Origin: Phoronis australis
Taxonomy: Eukaryota; Phoronida; Phoronidae
Reading direction: 5' to 3'
NCBI GenBank assembly: GCA_002633005.1
Contig: NMRA01000650.1
Coordinates: 185,075 to 227,147, forward strand
DNA length: 42,073 nucleotides
The notes under the pieces are model-generated. The model did not search any database and was not told the origin of the DNA. It worked only from the letters and a program-made list of their open reading frames with translations. The position numbers and the translations under genes are program-made. Each line of letters begins with the position of its first letter. The first letter of the stretch is position 1. Positions 23,145 to 33,960 of this stretch are shown piece after piece.

Positions 23145-23575
23145 TGTGACATTTTGTCTCGGACAAATGCGACCACGACTGCATGCACTTACCCAGGATA
23201 AACCGGAATTTGAACCTTCAACTGAAAACAAACCACTAAAAAAGTGTGCAGGCGGCCTCAGACGTACAACCAACTTAAAACTGCGCTCATTGTTGAATCT
23301 TGTCTCAGTCGTATGTTCATTACGGCGGTTAGTTCATGAACTCAATATTTCTTCACGCTCTTTTTTTATATTTTTGCGGGAAGGAGATGCAGGCACACGA
23401 AAAAACGAACACAATGACTGTGGCTTAATTTGTATCTTGCGGCATCTTTAATGCTTAACTTTGTATCAGGTTTTGATAATTGTAGTGAGACGCAGAACTG
23501 TGTTGACGTCCAAATGCATATTTAATTACCGATTTCCAATTTGTCTTCTAGTAATATATGGACAGATGTTCATGT

Positions 23576-23990
23576 GACGCATTGTACTTCTCCGGTGATT
23601 TTTCATAAACGATGAAATTTTAAAGATTTATTCACAAGTAGATATTTTTCAAACACGCAGTTGTTTTAAGGTTCAACATGTTATTATAATTTTTGGTATG
23701 GGTGATAATTTTCTATTACGCATTATTATCTTCCTGTAGGTATGTTTTATTTATTTTGTCCATTTACTAACCGTGTGGTGCAAGTGGCCGTCCGCAAATC
23801 GTGACGTAATATCAAAGTGCGGCTTATGTTCAAGACGTAGATTTTTTTGTACTCCGTGTTTGCTTGTCATCAAAGAAATCGTGATGTTCCCTTTGCATGT
23901 GAAATTCTTTGAGACCTCATTTTTTAACATTTCCCTCTTTAAACACCATCCTAGGGTAGAATATCGATCATCTTAAATTTCTGCTACCTT
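23576..23990 (+). repeat. Dispersed repeat, copy 1
   Basis: Collinear with 26269-26650 in the same orientation. Shared landmarks are ACGCATTGTACTTCT, AAAGATTTATT, CAACATGTTAT, TTTTTGGTATGG, CAAGTGGCCGTC, GTGTTTGCTTGTCAT and CGTGAT. This copy lies between the arms of the 22.6/25.0-kb inverted repeat. No clear open frame runs through both copies. Confidence 0.8.
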
Positions 23991-24922
23991 GATGACCTGC
24001 CATTCCAAATAAGGAGACGTGCTTTGCCTTGTGTGTTGACATATGGCCTTTTTGAAATTTGGAATTTGCTCTGACATGAACAGAAGTTAAGCATAGTTAC
24101 AAACTAACCCTAACAAGACCAGGTGAGCAGGCTAAATTCTGTTCATGTTGTAGAGAATTACTTCCAATATTTCAAATAAGTTTGTTTATCGGGTTCCAAG
24201 CCTCTAATAAAAGACATTTTGGAAGTTAATAGTTAAACATTCAATTGCACGTCAACACTGAATTTCATTTCCCTGAAATGTTCAAAACCTGATACATATT
24301 TGATCTTTAAATGGCTTCTGAACTAAATCAAGCAATGCCATTTTGATCGTGTTAATCGTGATGAGAAATAAATATTGAGTTCACAATACATTAGTAACCA
24401 TTAGGACAAAGCATCGGGTTAAAGGTCAAGAATTGGAACGTATCACTTCTTCTTACTTTACAAGTACGATTCCCAGACCCGAGCGTTCACTAGTTACATG
24501 TACCTACAGCAGGGTGATAATCACTCGTAGTGATTAATTTCATGACCCACTTTCATCAAACGAGTGACAATGACATTTAAAAAGACAGCCACACAACCAT
24601 GACAAGAACATCCCTACTTTAAAACCACAATTGCGTGGTCACAGTTACCTAATATTCTCTGCATGTTAGAGTGTTGCAATAATAAAACTGTACAGACTCA
24701 AAGTCTCATGCAACCTGAGGATTTGGCCACCAGTATCAACTTGCAATATGCCGCTTGGAATTTCCAACATATGATTAGTGAGTTTTTATATGTACACTTC
24801 TGGCAGATACCTGGCAAACATCTAGCAATTCGCGTTGCTTCTTCCATATTTTAATTGTTGCGAAAAGAAGTTCACAAGAACACTAACGGAGAACAGTCTC
24901 ATTGATGTCTTGGTGGTAAACA

Positions 24923-25130
24923 CACATGTCACGTGTGAGTAAGAAATAGTGCAGAATACATCTTTGACGCGTTTTGTTGACCGTAATTTTAGATATTTTT
25001 GCAAATTTTCAGAAGGGTCGAAAAACGTTCTGGACCACAACAGAACACGTGATCACAGGTCACAAAACATCGACGTTTCAAGTAATTCTGTAACGATTAA
25101 CTTAACAAACTATGTGATGAGAAAACGTAT
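24923..25130. repeat. Inverted repeat arm B
   Basis: Partner of 22615-22825 in opposite orientation. Together they delimit a ~2.5-kb segment that may be a degraded foldback or DNA transposon; no transposase was recognised between them. Confidence 0.75.
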
Positions 25131-25632
25131 TATTTTTATGTAATATGTTGAGATTATCCAATTTCAGTATCCCAGACAGCATCGCATTTCTACTGTACAC
25201 TGCTCTGTCCCGTTGTTTGAACGCACGGTCGACGTAAATGCTGAGGATCATGATTTGGAAATATCATGCAACAGCCTGTTTGAACATGAGTCTCATTGGT
25301 TCTTTTGATCGCAAATAACATCAAACGCTTGGATTACAAAACTGGGTTCACTGATAGCCGAACGGTAGCCATGACTTGTGTTTCAGCAGACTGGTTTTGG
25401 GTTGCCAACTATTGCAAATCAGACGCGACATTTATTGGAACAAGCGCCAAGTCCTCTACAAGTCGCCACCTGCAACTCTTGAACATCTTCACTAAGGCGC
25501 CAATAGCTTTGGCAAGCACCCACCTCTCCTTTAACTCTCTGAAATTGATACTCAATCTGCAGGACGCGTTTAAAAAGCGGTAAACTGACCAAAGTTTCGA
25601 GTCGCAGTGTTTAATATTTGTAGTGCTTGTTG

Positions 25633-25689
25633 TTAAGGTTAGAATTAGGGTTCGGCGTTAGGGTTAGGGTTGGGGTTAGGGTTAGGGTT
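25633..25689. repeat. Interstitial telomere-type repeat
   Basis: A short run of TTAGGG units with variants (TTCGGCG, TTGGGG) on the + strand, ending exactly where the foldback element at 25687 begins. TTAGGG is the usual animal telomere repeat. Confidence 0.85.
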
Positions 25690-26983
25690 CTGCTCTGATC
25701 CGTTTTGAAACTACTCGGCACTGGTAGACGAAGCGTTGCTTTTAAAAATAGCGCTTTGCCATAGCCTTCAGTTTTCACGTGTACTCGCGAACAATTGATA
25801 CATTTGACTGTATTTGAATATATTTAAAGGGACATTTCCTTATCACAATAAACCAATTAAAGAGGCCATAGCCAATCACAAAAAGGTTATAATTCTTCAA
25901 TTTGAGTTTTTTGACATTTCTTTGACGTGGAGTCGTTCTAAATGGGGTTTTGGGGAAGGTTACAATATGGAATATTTGGTCGTTGACATCAAGCGACTTC
26001 TAAGAACTGACTGTGAGCGCATAAGCCCATTTATCATATGTTGGAGTGAGACTAGAAAATGCGTTTTGACTACAGAGTTTTTTTCTTAAAACGTATTTCA
26101 AAAATTGTGAAATGTTTGATTTTTCTGTAAATTTATTAACAAGAGGAAAACGAATTCCTTTGTATTAGACGTTGCGAGGTTCTACTTTCATGACAATTTG
26201 TTTAAAAGATATATTTGCCAAACATTCGCGTTCCATGCCTCTTTTATAAGTTTACTGATATACCACCACGCATTGTACTTCTTGGATAATTTTAATAAAC
26301 AGTGAAATTTAAAAGATTTATTTAGATCATTTCAAAAAGGCAAATGTTTTACCGGTGCAACATGTTATCATTGTTTTTGGTATGGAGGATATGACTCTAT
26401 GACACATAATTTTGCATTTTTGCACGTTATTTTTACGTCTGTTTTCTATATTTTATCCAAGTAACCGTTGGGTTCAAGTGGCCGTCGGCAAGTAGAGGCG
26501 TAACATCAAAATGCAGCTGATGTTGATGTTGACCTTTTTGTATTCCTTGTTTGCTTGTCATAAAAAGGTCGTGATCGTTCCATACTGACTATGAAAGTCT
26601 TGGACACCGTATATTTTTGACTTTTCATTCTTTACGGAATATCAAAAATAAAATGTTGAATAAGGTAAATCAACGATCGCGTCAGTATTTTTATGCAAGA
26701 TAGGAAACGGTGTCTGTGCCGAATTACAATATTTACAATGTACTCAAACGAGTGTCAAAAAACTCGAGATACAACCAGTTTCATGATATTTGTCATGGTC
26801 ATAGTCTCTTTAATTGATTCCTCGCGATAAGGAAATGCCCCTTTAAATATATTCAAGAACAGGCGAATGTATCAATTTATCGCGTGTACACGCGAAAACT
26901 GGCCGGCAAAGCGCTCTTTTAAAAGCAGCAGTTCTCTTGGCCAGGTCACTGCCTCGACGTCTGGAGACTCAGAACAGCAGAAC
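25687..26983. mobile_element. 1.3-kb foldback element with ~230-bp inverted arms
   Basis: 25687-25916 and the reverse complement of 26753-26983 align over almost their whole length: GTTCTGCT at the tip, TGCTTTTAAAA, AGCGCTTTGCC, AATTGATACATT, TTGAATATATTTAAAGG, CATTTCCTTATC and GAGTTTTTTGACA. The 0.8 kb between the arms includes copy 2 of the dispersed repeat. Long inverted arms and no transposase suggest a non-autonomous foldback or MITE-type transposon. The 107-codon open frame that overlaps the right arm (26867-27190) is probably chance. No target-site duplication is visible. Confidence 0.75.
26269..26650 (+). repeat. Dispersed repeat, copy 2
   Basis: Same family and orientation as 23576-23990, here inside the foldback element. 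That both copies lie between inverted arms suggests that the repeat is the core of a transposable element family. Confidence 0.8.
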
Positions 26984-27633
26984 AATGCGTTTGCATTTTT
27001 GGCAAAATGGGAATTACGTGATGTATTGACTTTGCTAAACATCAATCTTGATAAGAGGAATGGTTTTGGTAAAATGTGTTTAATTTGTAGAGAAGAGTTT
27101 GTCCTGTTCCAGGACGTTTTCTCACTTAGCAATCTGTTCAATACCATTGTCATTAACAAGTTGAATTGTTCTCTGTGTACTTGTTCTTAACCAGTAACAC
27201 ATCATATACCAAGGATTGCTTAATTGTGTTATTTTCCTTAAACTACTTCACACTTCAGTTGTATTTTAATAATAACCTAATCCAATATCATTTTATTCAT
27301 GTATTGGTCTTCTGTCTTAATTCTATTCCTGTTTGTTAGTGACCTAAATTTGTTAGAAACTATTTTGGACCTGGGGGAGGAGTGAAACTGGATTTCTAAG
27401 TTAGTTTCACCGTGTTTTTGAATTGATACACCCAGCAGGTATTCGGGTAGATATACTGTTCTTTAACTTGATGATCTATTCCAACCACGAGTAATATATT
27501 ACCCGGTTAACAGAGCATAAATTTGGTAATTCTGTATACAATTGTATTTCAACCTTTGCATGACAAGTAATTAAGATTCACAGTGAAGTTAGTGATTGTG
27601 AAGTTTGCTATAACTTGTTCATTGTTTCTGCAG
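26984..27633. other. End of the first intron
   Basis: No feature recognised apart from the pyrimidine-rich acceptor of the exon at 27634. Confidence 0.55.
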
Positions 27634-27729
27634 GGCCGCACAGCACTTCACCTGGCAGCAGCGACTGGCAGGACGGAGGTGGTGAGGGTGCTGGTGCAGG
27701 GTGGGGCCGATGTAGACGTGCAAGACGAG
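27634..27729 (+). CDS. Ankyrin exon 2: full repeat
   Basis: A 96-bp exon, 32 codons, between TTTCTGCAG and GAG|GTAATA. It encodes one classical ankyrin repeat: GRTALHLAAATGRTEVVRVL, then VQGGADVDVQDE. The T-x-L-H start, A-A helix, G-R/T-E-V-V second helix and G-A-D-V hairpin all match the consensus. It is one codon shorter than the following exons because it begins at the Gly rather than one residue before it. The exon is much richer in G+C than the flanking introns. The reading frame continues in phase 0 into 28295. Confidence 0.93.
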
Positions 27730-28294
27730 GTAATAAAAACTACTTGAGACGACATTAGAATTAAGACAATGTTATCTTTGTTACAAAAGCTGTAGACTAT
27801 CTGAAGTTTAAATAAATATTTTGTGTGTAAATACACTTTTCATATCTCATGATTTCAACAAATATTTTTCAATCTGTACCGTGTACATGCATCTTACGAA
27901 ACAATGAGGTTTGAATTGTGTCAACAATATATTTGTGGACTTAAAGTTGATTCTTTTCTATTCTTATTGACAATCGTCCATTCAACATTACAACTTTATA
28001 TTAAACACGAAGCCAGAAAATCGGTGAAGAAATACAACATGGCGGGATCGCTGTCAAGTTATGCAGGAACTCTGTAATTTCTTGCAGTCGACGTCTACAA
28101 CATGTTCTGTTGTTACAGCAACGTTTTAAAATCTGTGACACTTGATTCTTGAAATCATTACAAATATTTTAGCATCTTAGAGGGTTCAGTAATGTTTCAT
28201 TTATGTCATTTTACAAGTTCACTTTCCCCCGTGTATGTTAATTAGCTCTAAACGTTGATCGTCCATTCACACATCTCCATTACATATTACATAG

Positions 28295-28393
28295 GTGGGC
28301 CGGACACCGCTGCACAGGGCAGCAGGGTGGGGTCATACAGACATAGTGAAGGTGCTGTTGGCCAACAAGGCCAGTGTAGATGTACGTGATGGG
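28295..28393 (+). CDS. Ankyrin exon 3: full repeat, unit A
   Basis: A 99-bp exon, 33 codons, between ATTACATAG and GGG|GTAAGT. It encodes VGRTPLHRAAGWGHTDIVKV followed by LLANKASVDVRDG, a consensus ankyrin repeat with T-P-L-H intact. It is the least derived of the three tandem units (TPLHRAA rather than TPLYRAA/TPLYWAA). Phase 0 at both ends. Confidence 0.93.
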
Positions 28394-28750
28394 GTAAGTA
28401 ATGACACACAGGTTGTTTAGTTGAACTAGTTGTTTACACACACGATGATTAAAACTGTTTAGGAACACATTTTGTTGATATTTTTCACAATTTATTGTCC
28501 AAAAACAATAAGTTCAATGTCGTCTGCTTTTCTTGGTGAAGAACCAAAGCTGCATAGAGTTGTAACATGTCATGTAACGTTTTAAAATCTTTAACACTTG
28601 ATTTTTGATATCATTACAAGTATAGTAGCGTCTTAGAGGGGTCAGTAATGTTTCATTTATGTCACCTTACAAGTTCAATTTCCCCCGTGTATGTTAATTA
28701 GCTCTAAACGTTGATCGTCCATTCACACATCTCCATTATATATTACATAG

Positions 28751-28849
28751 GTGGGCGAGACACCGCTGTACAGGGCAGCATGGCTTGGTCGTACAGACAC
28801 AGCAAAGGTGATATTGGCCAACAAGGCCAGTGTAGATGTACCTGATCAG
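28751..28849 (+). CDS. Ankyrin exon 4: full repeat, unit B
   Basis: A 99-bp exon between ATTACATAG and CAG|GTAAGT. It encodes VGETPLYRAAWLGRTDTAKV then ILANKASVDVPDQ. His of T-P-L-H is replaced by Tyr, the second helix has T-A for I-V, and the hairpin carries Pro (VPDQ), so this repeat may pack slightly differently. The frame is intact and the splice sites are the same as in units A and C. Confidence 0.92.
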
Positions 28850-29207
28850 GTAAGTAATGACACACAGGTTGTTTAGTTGAACTACTTGTTTACATAAGGA
28901 TAGTTTAAAATGTTTAGGGAACATTTTGTTGATATTTTTCACAATTTATTGTCCTAAAACAATGACAAGTTCAATGTCGTCTGCTTTTCTTGGTGAAGAA
29001 CCAAAGCTGCCTAGAGTTGTAACATGTACTGTAACGTTTTAAAATCTGCAACACTTGATTCTTGAAATCATTACAAGTATTGTAGCGTCTTAGAGGGGTC
29101 AGTAATGTTTCATTTATGTCATCTTACAAGTTCAATTTCCCCCGTGTATGTTAATTAGCTCTAAACGTTGATCGTCCATTCACACATCTCCATTATATAT
29201 TACATAG

Positions 29208-29306
29208 TTGGGCGAGACACCGCTGTACTGGGCAGCATGGTGGGGTCGTACAGACACAGTGAAGGTGTTGTTGGCCAACAAGGCCAGTGTAGATGTACGT
29301 GATAAG
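29208..29306 (+). CDS. Ankyrin exon 5: full repeat, unit C
   Basis: A 99-bp exon between ATTACATAG and AAG|GTAAGT. It encodes LGETPLYWAAWWGRTDTVKV then LLANKASVDVRDK. It shares GET-PLY and GRTDT with unit B, so B and C are closer to each other than to A. Two Trp in the first helix are unusual for an ankyrin repeat and could mark a binding surface. Frame intact. Confidence 0.92.
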
Positions 29307-29856
29307 GTAAGTAATGACACACAGGTTGTTTAGTTGAACTAGTTGTTTACACAACGATGATGAACACACAACATGTGACTCGGCTGAATCATTCAATGAT
29401 TTAATTAATCGTGATTTATGATTTCATTTTAAACATTGACATTTTTGTTGCATTCCACCGCACGTGACGTGACGTGCACGCGACTTTAACTAATTATTAA
29501 CAGTTTTTAGTTCACCTAGACTTGCACAGTGACTTGGTTCTTTACTTGCATTTCCACAGCACTCATTAAATGAATGTCGCTCTGTTGTAATGTATAAGAT
29601 CAAGTTGTGATATTTAAAAATTCTTTTCAATCACGTGACTACCTCAGGTCAGTGGAACTTTTTAAAAATCCCCCGCAAGTTATGTCTGAGTTTAAATGTC
29701 AGGTTTTAATCTGTCCTGTTGAGTCACTCACTTCATCAGTATTGCAACTGATGTTGAAGTTTAAACTGGAAAAGTATTAAATTCGACTAGTTCACCCACC
29801 CACATCACTATGTATGATGCTGATCAACATTATCTATTTTTGTTCACTTACTGTAG

Positions 29857-29958
29857 TGGGGTGACACACCGCTGCACGCGGCAGCTGAATATGGACGTAC
29901 AGAGGTAGTGAAACTGCTGTGCAGGGAAAGCGAATGCGACGTCCATACAGTCAACAAG
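29857..29958 (+). CDS. Ankyrin exon 6: full repeat with one-residue insertion
   Basis: A 102-bp exon, 34 codons, between TTACTGTAG and AAG|GTATTG. It encodes WGDTPLHAAAEYGRTEVVKL then LCRESECDVHTVNK. The extra residue lies in the loop before the hairpin (RESECDV), a place where ankyrin repeats tolerate insertions. The flanking introns are unlike the 456-bp units. Phase 0 at both ends. Confidence 0.92.
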
Positions 29959-30769
29959 GTATTGCAAGAGTATTGTACTCTTGTTTAGCTGAGACTGTAA
30001 TAAATGTGTTTTAAATGTACTATGAGTTCGAACACTATTCACTTGTAATAAATATGTCGTCAAAAATGATCTGTCTCCTGCGTAGAGTTATACAAAAAAG
30101 TCACTTCTTCACTGCATGTACCTTCCCATAACACTCAATGGATCAAAGCAGATTGTCTAATCGCGATAATTCGGCACGAAATAAAAATAGACAACAGCCA
30201 CAGGTTCAAATTTTCTCGCTTCATTAATTATAAAACATGCAGGTTTATATTCGAGTCACTGCAAGGAATCAAATGCGCGTTTAGAAAATTTCTGAAGGTT
30301 TTTGTCTCGCTTGTTTCAATATAACGATTATTTAGCAATCAATTTATCCGTGTGTTTTAACCCCGTGGCTTAACTGTACATGTATTTCAAAACCACCAAA
30401 CAACCGTGTATGTTCCTGCCATGGTCGGATTTACTATTCTATGAAGTTGAAATCTAGGGCGTGACTGAGGCAAAGTCCCAGGTAGTCCGTCGAAAGCACA
30501 AGTCCTTTTATCACGGTGCCAAGCCGAGCACTGTGAACCTAGTAAACGAGCTGTGGTCCACAATACAATATGTAAATTCAAAGTTTGTGTATACATGTGC
30601 AGGTGCTTTAAATTGTGTATACACTGAAGCTGGTTTGTTTACGATTTTTGCATGAATTTTGTTGTCGGAAACAGTACCGTGTTTTATACCTGTCGTCTGC
30701 TTCACTCGTCTCAAAAATACGGTATGGTGTTTATTTTGTTGATCTCTCGTCTTCTTGATATGTCAGCAA

Positions 30770-31705
30770 GTTTTATTGTTTAGTTGCGGAAACTTTTAAG
30801 GTTATAAGGATGTATTTCATCATTTCAACGTGGGGCTTGTGTTGTCGTACGTGATTTCTTTTTGAAACATCTTGATTAGGTCTGGACGTGATTTGTGTTG
30901 GTGGCCACGTTATCAAAGTTTCATGTGTCAAACATACATTAACCAGTCCAAATATCTCATTTACTGCTTTTAAAATGTACAACAGGAACTTCAAAATGAT
31001 GTAGGAACTTATCCGAGGTCCACCACATTGGAGAATGAATACACCTTATGTTCGGAACTGATTTTACAGTTTTGGGGGTAGTACTCACAGGATACTCTGA
31101 GTTTGAGGATTTGTTCATTTACCAACGAACTATTCCATCAAAAAGACCTTCATCTTGCTTTAAAACCAGTTCTGTACATATTTAATTTCTATTATTAAAT
31201 CGAAGCGCCATTTATTTCTTTATAAGCCTTGAAATGTGTTTGTGAACGCCATTTTCATAAAAACTGTTATTTCTGCTCTATGTAGTATTCTTTAAAGTTC
31301 CTCTCGCGCATGCCAGTGATGTCAGGCTATTTTGCATTGGGAATCCCTTCGTAATCGCCACATGCAGTAACAAAACTATAAATACTGACTGCTTGTTATA
31401 AGTGACACGTTTTTTGCCCTTATAATATCGATACAATTATTTAAGTTCACCAAATTCAAGCTGAAAGAATTCAAATTGATGCCGGAATATCTTGCATCAA
31501 AATAGATTGATTACGAGTGGGTGCCTGCTTCACTAAAAACCTTGAAATCGACAAATATATCACCGAGATGGTATTTTTTATGTTTCAAAAGTTCAGGTTG
31601 ATGCCCTTTTTCTGTTGTTTAAACAAAAAATAGCGGTATGTGAGTCTCGATGGTGTTCAAGTGTCGGTGAGGTTGACTTCACTTGTAAACATGGCATTGA
31701 TATTT
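30770..31705 (+). repeat. Intron block shared with the next intron, copy 1
   Basis: Collinear with 36171-36525. Landmarks are TTTTATT, TAGTTGC, AAGGATGTATTTCATCATTT, CACTAAAAACCTTGAAAT-like, and GTGAGTCT ahead of GTGTCGGTGA(A/G)GTTG. This copy is longer, with material absent from the other. Confidence 0.7.
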
Positions 31706-33734
31706 ATTACCCAAGTTGAAAAACATGACTTCAGTAGAGCAAAAACTGTTAATTTTAGATCAATAAAACGAGAAACAAAATCAAGGAGTGGAATCCTCGC
31801 TTTCCTAGGTTTTTACAAACTCGCAAGGGATTAACAGACTATTTCGTTTGCTCAGTTGCAGTTGATTCGGCGAATTTAGTTGGTCAAGGTGAATGCGCTT
31901 TTGATTATTTTGATCATTTTGTTTTTATTCGGACCTAGGTGGATATATTCGTGTAGAAGTTGTTGGGCATCTTGACGGGCTTAGCAGCATTTTGCCTCAC
32001 TCTTAAAGTTAAAAATGCAAATGACAAATCTGATTGAAAAATGTCACCATCATACAGGTAGTGTGCGCTTTGTAAAAATACATTGTACAAACTAGGTGTC
32101 GAAAACACCTTGGCGCGTCGTCAAATACTCGTGAGCTATGACTCAGTAGATATCATTCATAAACTGAGTAAACAACGTGTTTAAGTTTGCAGTCGACTAA
32201 ATTCAAAAATGTTTTGCGCTTTGGCGTTGCGACACTCGTAATCTTCGTTCGACAAAAACGCTGTAGGTTAGTTTCTTCTGTTGCTGCAATCATTTCACTC
32301 GTTCTTTTACAAGACCCAGATTTTTTTGCTATCAAATTGTCACTTTTCTTTCTCCAACACTGACAACTATGACAGGAAGTGATCTAAGTAACATTGACTA
32401 ATTTTTATTTTTCACAATGCAGACTCTTTAGCAACATAACAATCGTAAAATAAGTGGCAGTGTCTCTTGTTTACAGTAATGCAAATTATGGCTGTTTTCA
32501 TAATTTATTAAGAAATTAGTTCATTTTTATGATTACGGTTGTCAACAGTGTCTTCGCTTTCCTCACTCGTCCAAAGTCATATTATTGAAACATTATAATA
32601 TGCAAATTTAGTGTGGAAGTTTTTAAAAAGTCATACAGGTATAGACTACACAAAAGACGTAACTGACTCTCGTCTTTGAGTTTGTAGTTCAGTTAACAAT
32701 CATGTATTTATTCAAGAACTGATTTTCCAGTAACTAAGCTAAAAAAAACATCGTGAGGGGTGCGCTCTGCGGGCGCCAAATACCGACCCTGGGTGTCCTT
32801 TGATGAAGCCGCTTGATAAATCTTCAATAAATCACAGATTCTGGATTCCCAAGTTGCACATTCTGCACCAATCTGAAGTAAAACTGAAGTTTGATGTTTC
32901 CGCTCAATTTGACCCAGGGTAAAGAAATTGCACGTCTTTCTTATTCTCCGCCACCGTGAAGTCCGAAAGCTTCCGGTTTGTGCATACATTATTGACGTTT
33001 TATGAAGTCAAACACGAAATTGTCTGCAACTGCATTCCACCCTAGATTATAGACTATAGTCTATGATTCCACACATTGTGTATGTCCAATAGAATTGAAC
33101 CTAGGCAAAATGATTGTGAATCGTAATGTTTCGAGAATACATTTGGTTAGAAACTCCAAAGATTGGTATCCGACACCCTCAGTTCCCACGCGAATCTGTC
33201 GCAGAACGGCTGCAGAACATCGTGCAATCTTGTCCATACTGATTTTAAAGCGAAAAATTTCAAATCTGCAGACTCTGCCAATTTCACTGAGTCTGCTGTC
33301 GTGAACAGGAGTAAAAGATTTCGTGAGTGAAAATGGACTTTTCAAGTACGACTTGTTAAACGTTGACATGTTGCTTTAAAGGCAAGGTTCTGAAGATGTA
33401 CCAATGACGATGCTAGAACACTCAGTTTTAAGAGTGGTGGTCGATTGCTAGTAGAAAGTTTGAGCGATTGTTTATACAAACGCACAGCTGAAGATGTGCA
33501 TGGACCTGAACAAGTAACGAAAGAATAAGAGAAGCTGTGACGTGAAATTAAAATAAATTGCCAACTGAATGCTAATTGATAATTGGGGTATATTGTACAG
33601 TTATGTTGTTCTGAAATTGTGCATTGGGATAGTCCTTCAATTGAAATTAAAATTAAAACACGGCTTGATTATTGGATCATATAAAATTTGAAAACGCATA
33701 TTATCGGTTTCAAGTAGCGGAAGATCACATCGGT

Positions 33735-33960
33735 GAAAAGAAGATGGTCGGCGAAACGAACTATTCTGCAAAAAGACGCTGGTGTAGCACTTGCCGTTGA
33801 AAAGCTTGGCTATTACAAAGTAATTGTCAAACAGTTGCTCGATAAAATCCAAATCAGTCGAAATGGTTTAATTTTTAATGTGTCGATAATGTACCTGATT
33901 AATGTGTTTGATTTTCCTCTGATATCTATCTCTTTTCAGTTCTGACTGAAAATGTCTCTT
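33735..33960 (+). repeat. Old internal duplication, copy 1
   Basis: Resembles 35015-35225: ATGGTCGGCGA, ACTATTC/ATATTCC, AAGA(C/T)GCTGGTGT, GCAACT-like, then TGTTTGATTTTCCT and a CTGAA segment. The similarity is patchy and neither copy has a common open frame. Confidence 0.55.

Larger units (their letters stand above)
7015..27633 (+). other. Giant first intron (~20.6 kb)
   Basis: Bounded by GTAAGC at 7015 and TTTCTGCAG at 27625-27633. It carries most of the window's mobile DNA: a palindromic GTCGG block, the BEL/Pao retrotransposon on the opposite strand, and the inverted-repeat cluster at 22.4-27.0 kb. I searched for further ankyrin-like exons in it and saw none. That both ends belong to one intron follows from matching phase 0 and from the protein sequence reading across; it is not proven. 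Confidence 0.55.
28121..29365 (+). repeat. Three tandem ~456-bp exon-intron units
   Basis: Units begin at ACGTTTTAAA (28121, 28577 and 29034), giving periods of 456 and 457 bp. Each holds about 170 bp of intron, a 99-bp ankyrin exon, the donor GTAAGTAATGACACACAGG and further intron with TCTGCTTTTCTTGGTGAAG. The third unit ends soon after its exon, near 29365. Intron and exon are about equally similar between units, which means recent duplication of whole genomic units rather than selection on the exon alone. Confidence 0.92.

Noticed and set aside
23195-23225. GGTTCAAATTCC on the - strand, like a tRNA B box, possible SINE head
   Set aside because: No matching A box at the right distance and no cloverleaf; a single motif is not enough.
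22905-23273. 122-codon open frame on - and a 101-codon frame opposite
   Set aside because: They overlap a poly-G tract and each other; no domain recognised.
26867-27190. 107-codon open frame on +, with a 95-codon frame opposite
   Set aside because: It begins inside the right arm of the foldback element and has no counterpart in the left arm; likely chance.
32708-33369. Two - strand open frames of 93 and 102 codons
   Set aside because: No recognisable family, no shared context, and a diverse repeat background; not annotated as genes.
33733-33945. 70-codon open frame (DAGVALAVEKLGYYKVIVKQL)
   Set aside because: Looks coding-like, but the related segment at 35015-35225 stops after a few shared residues, so coding constraint is not supported.
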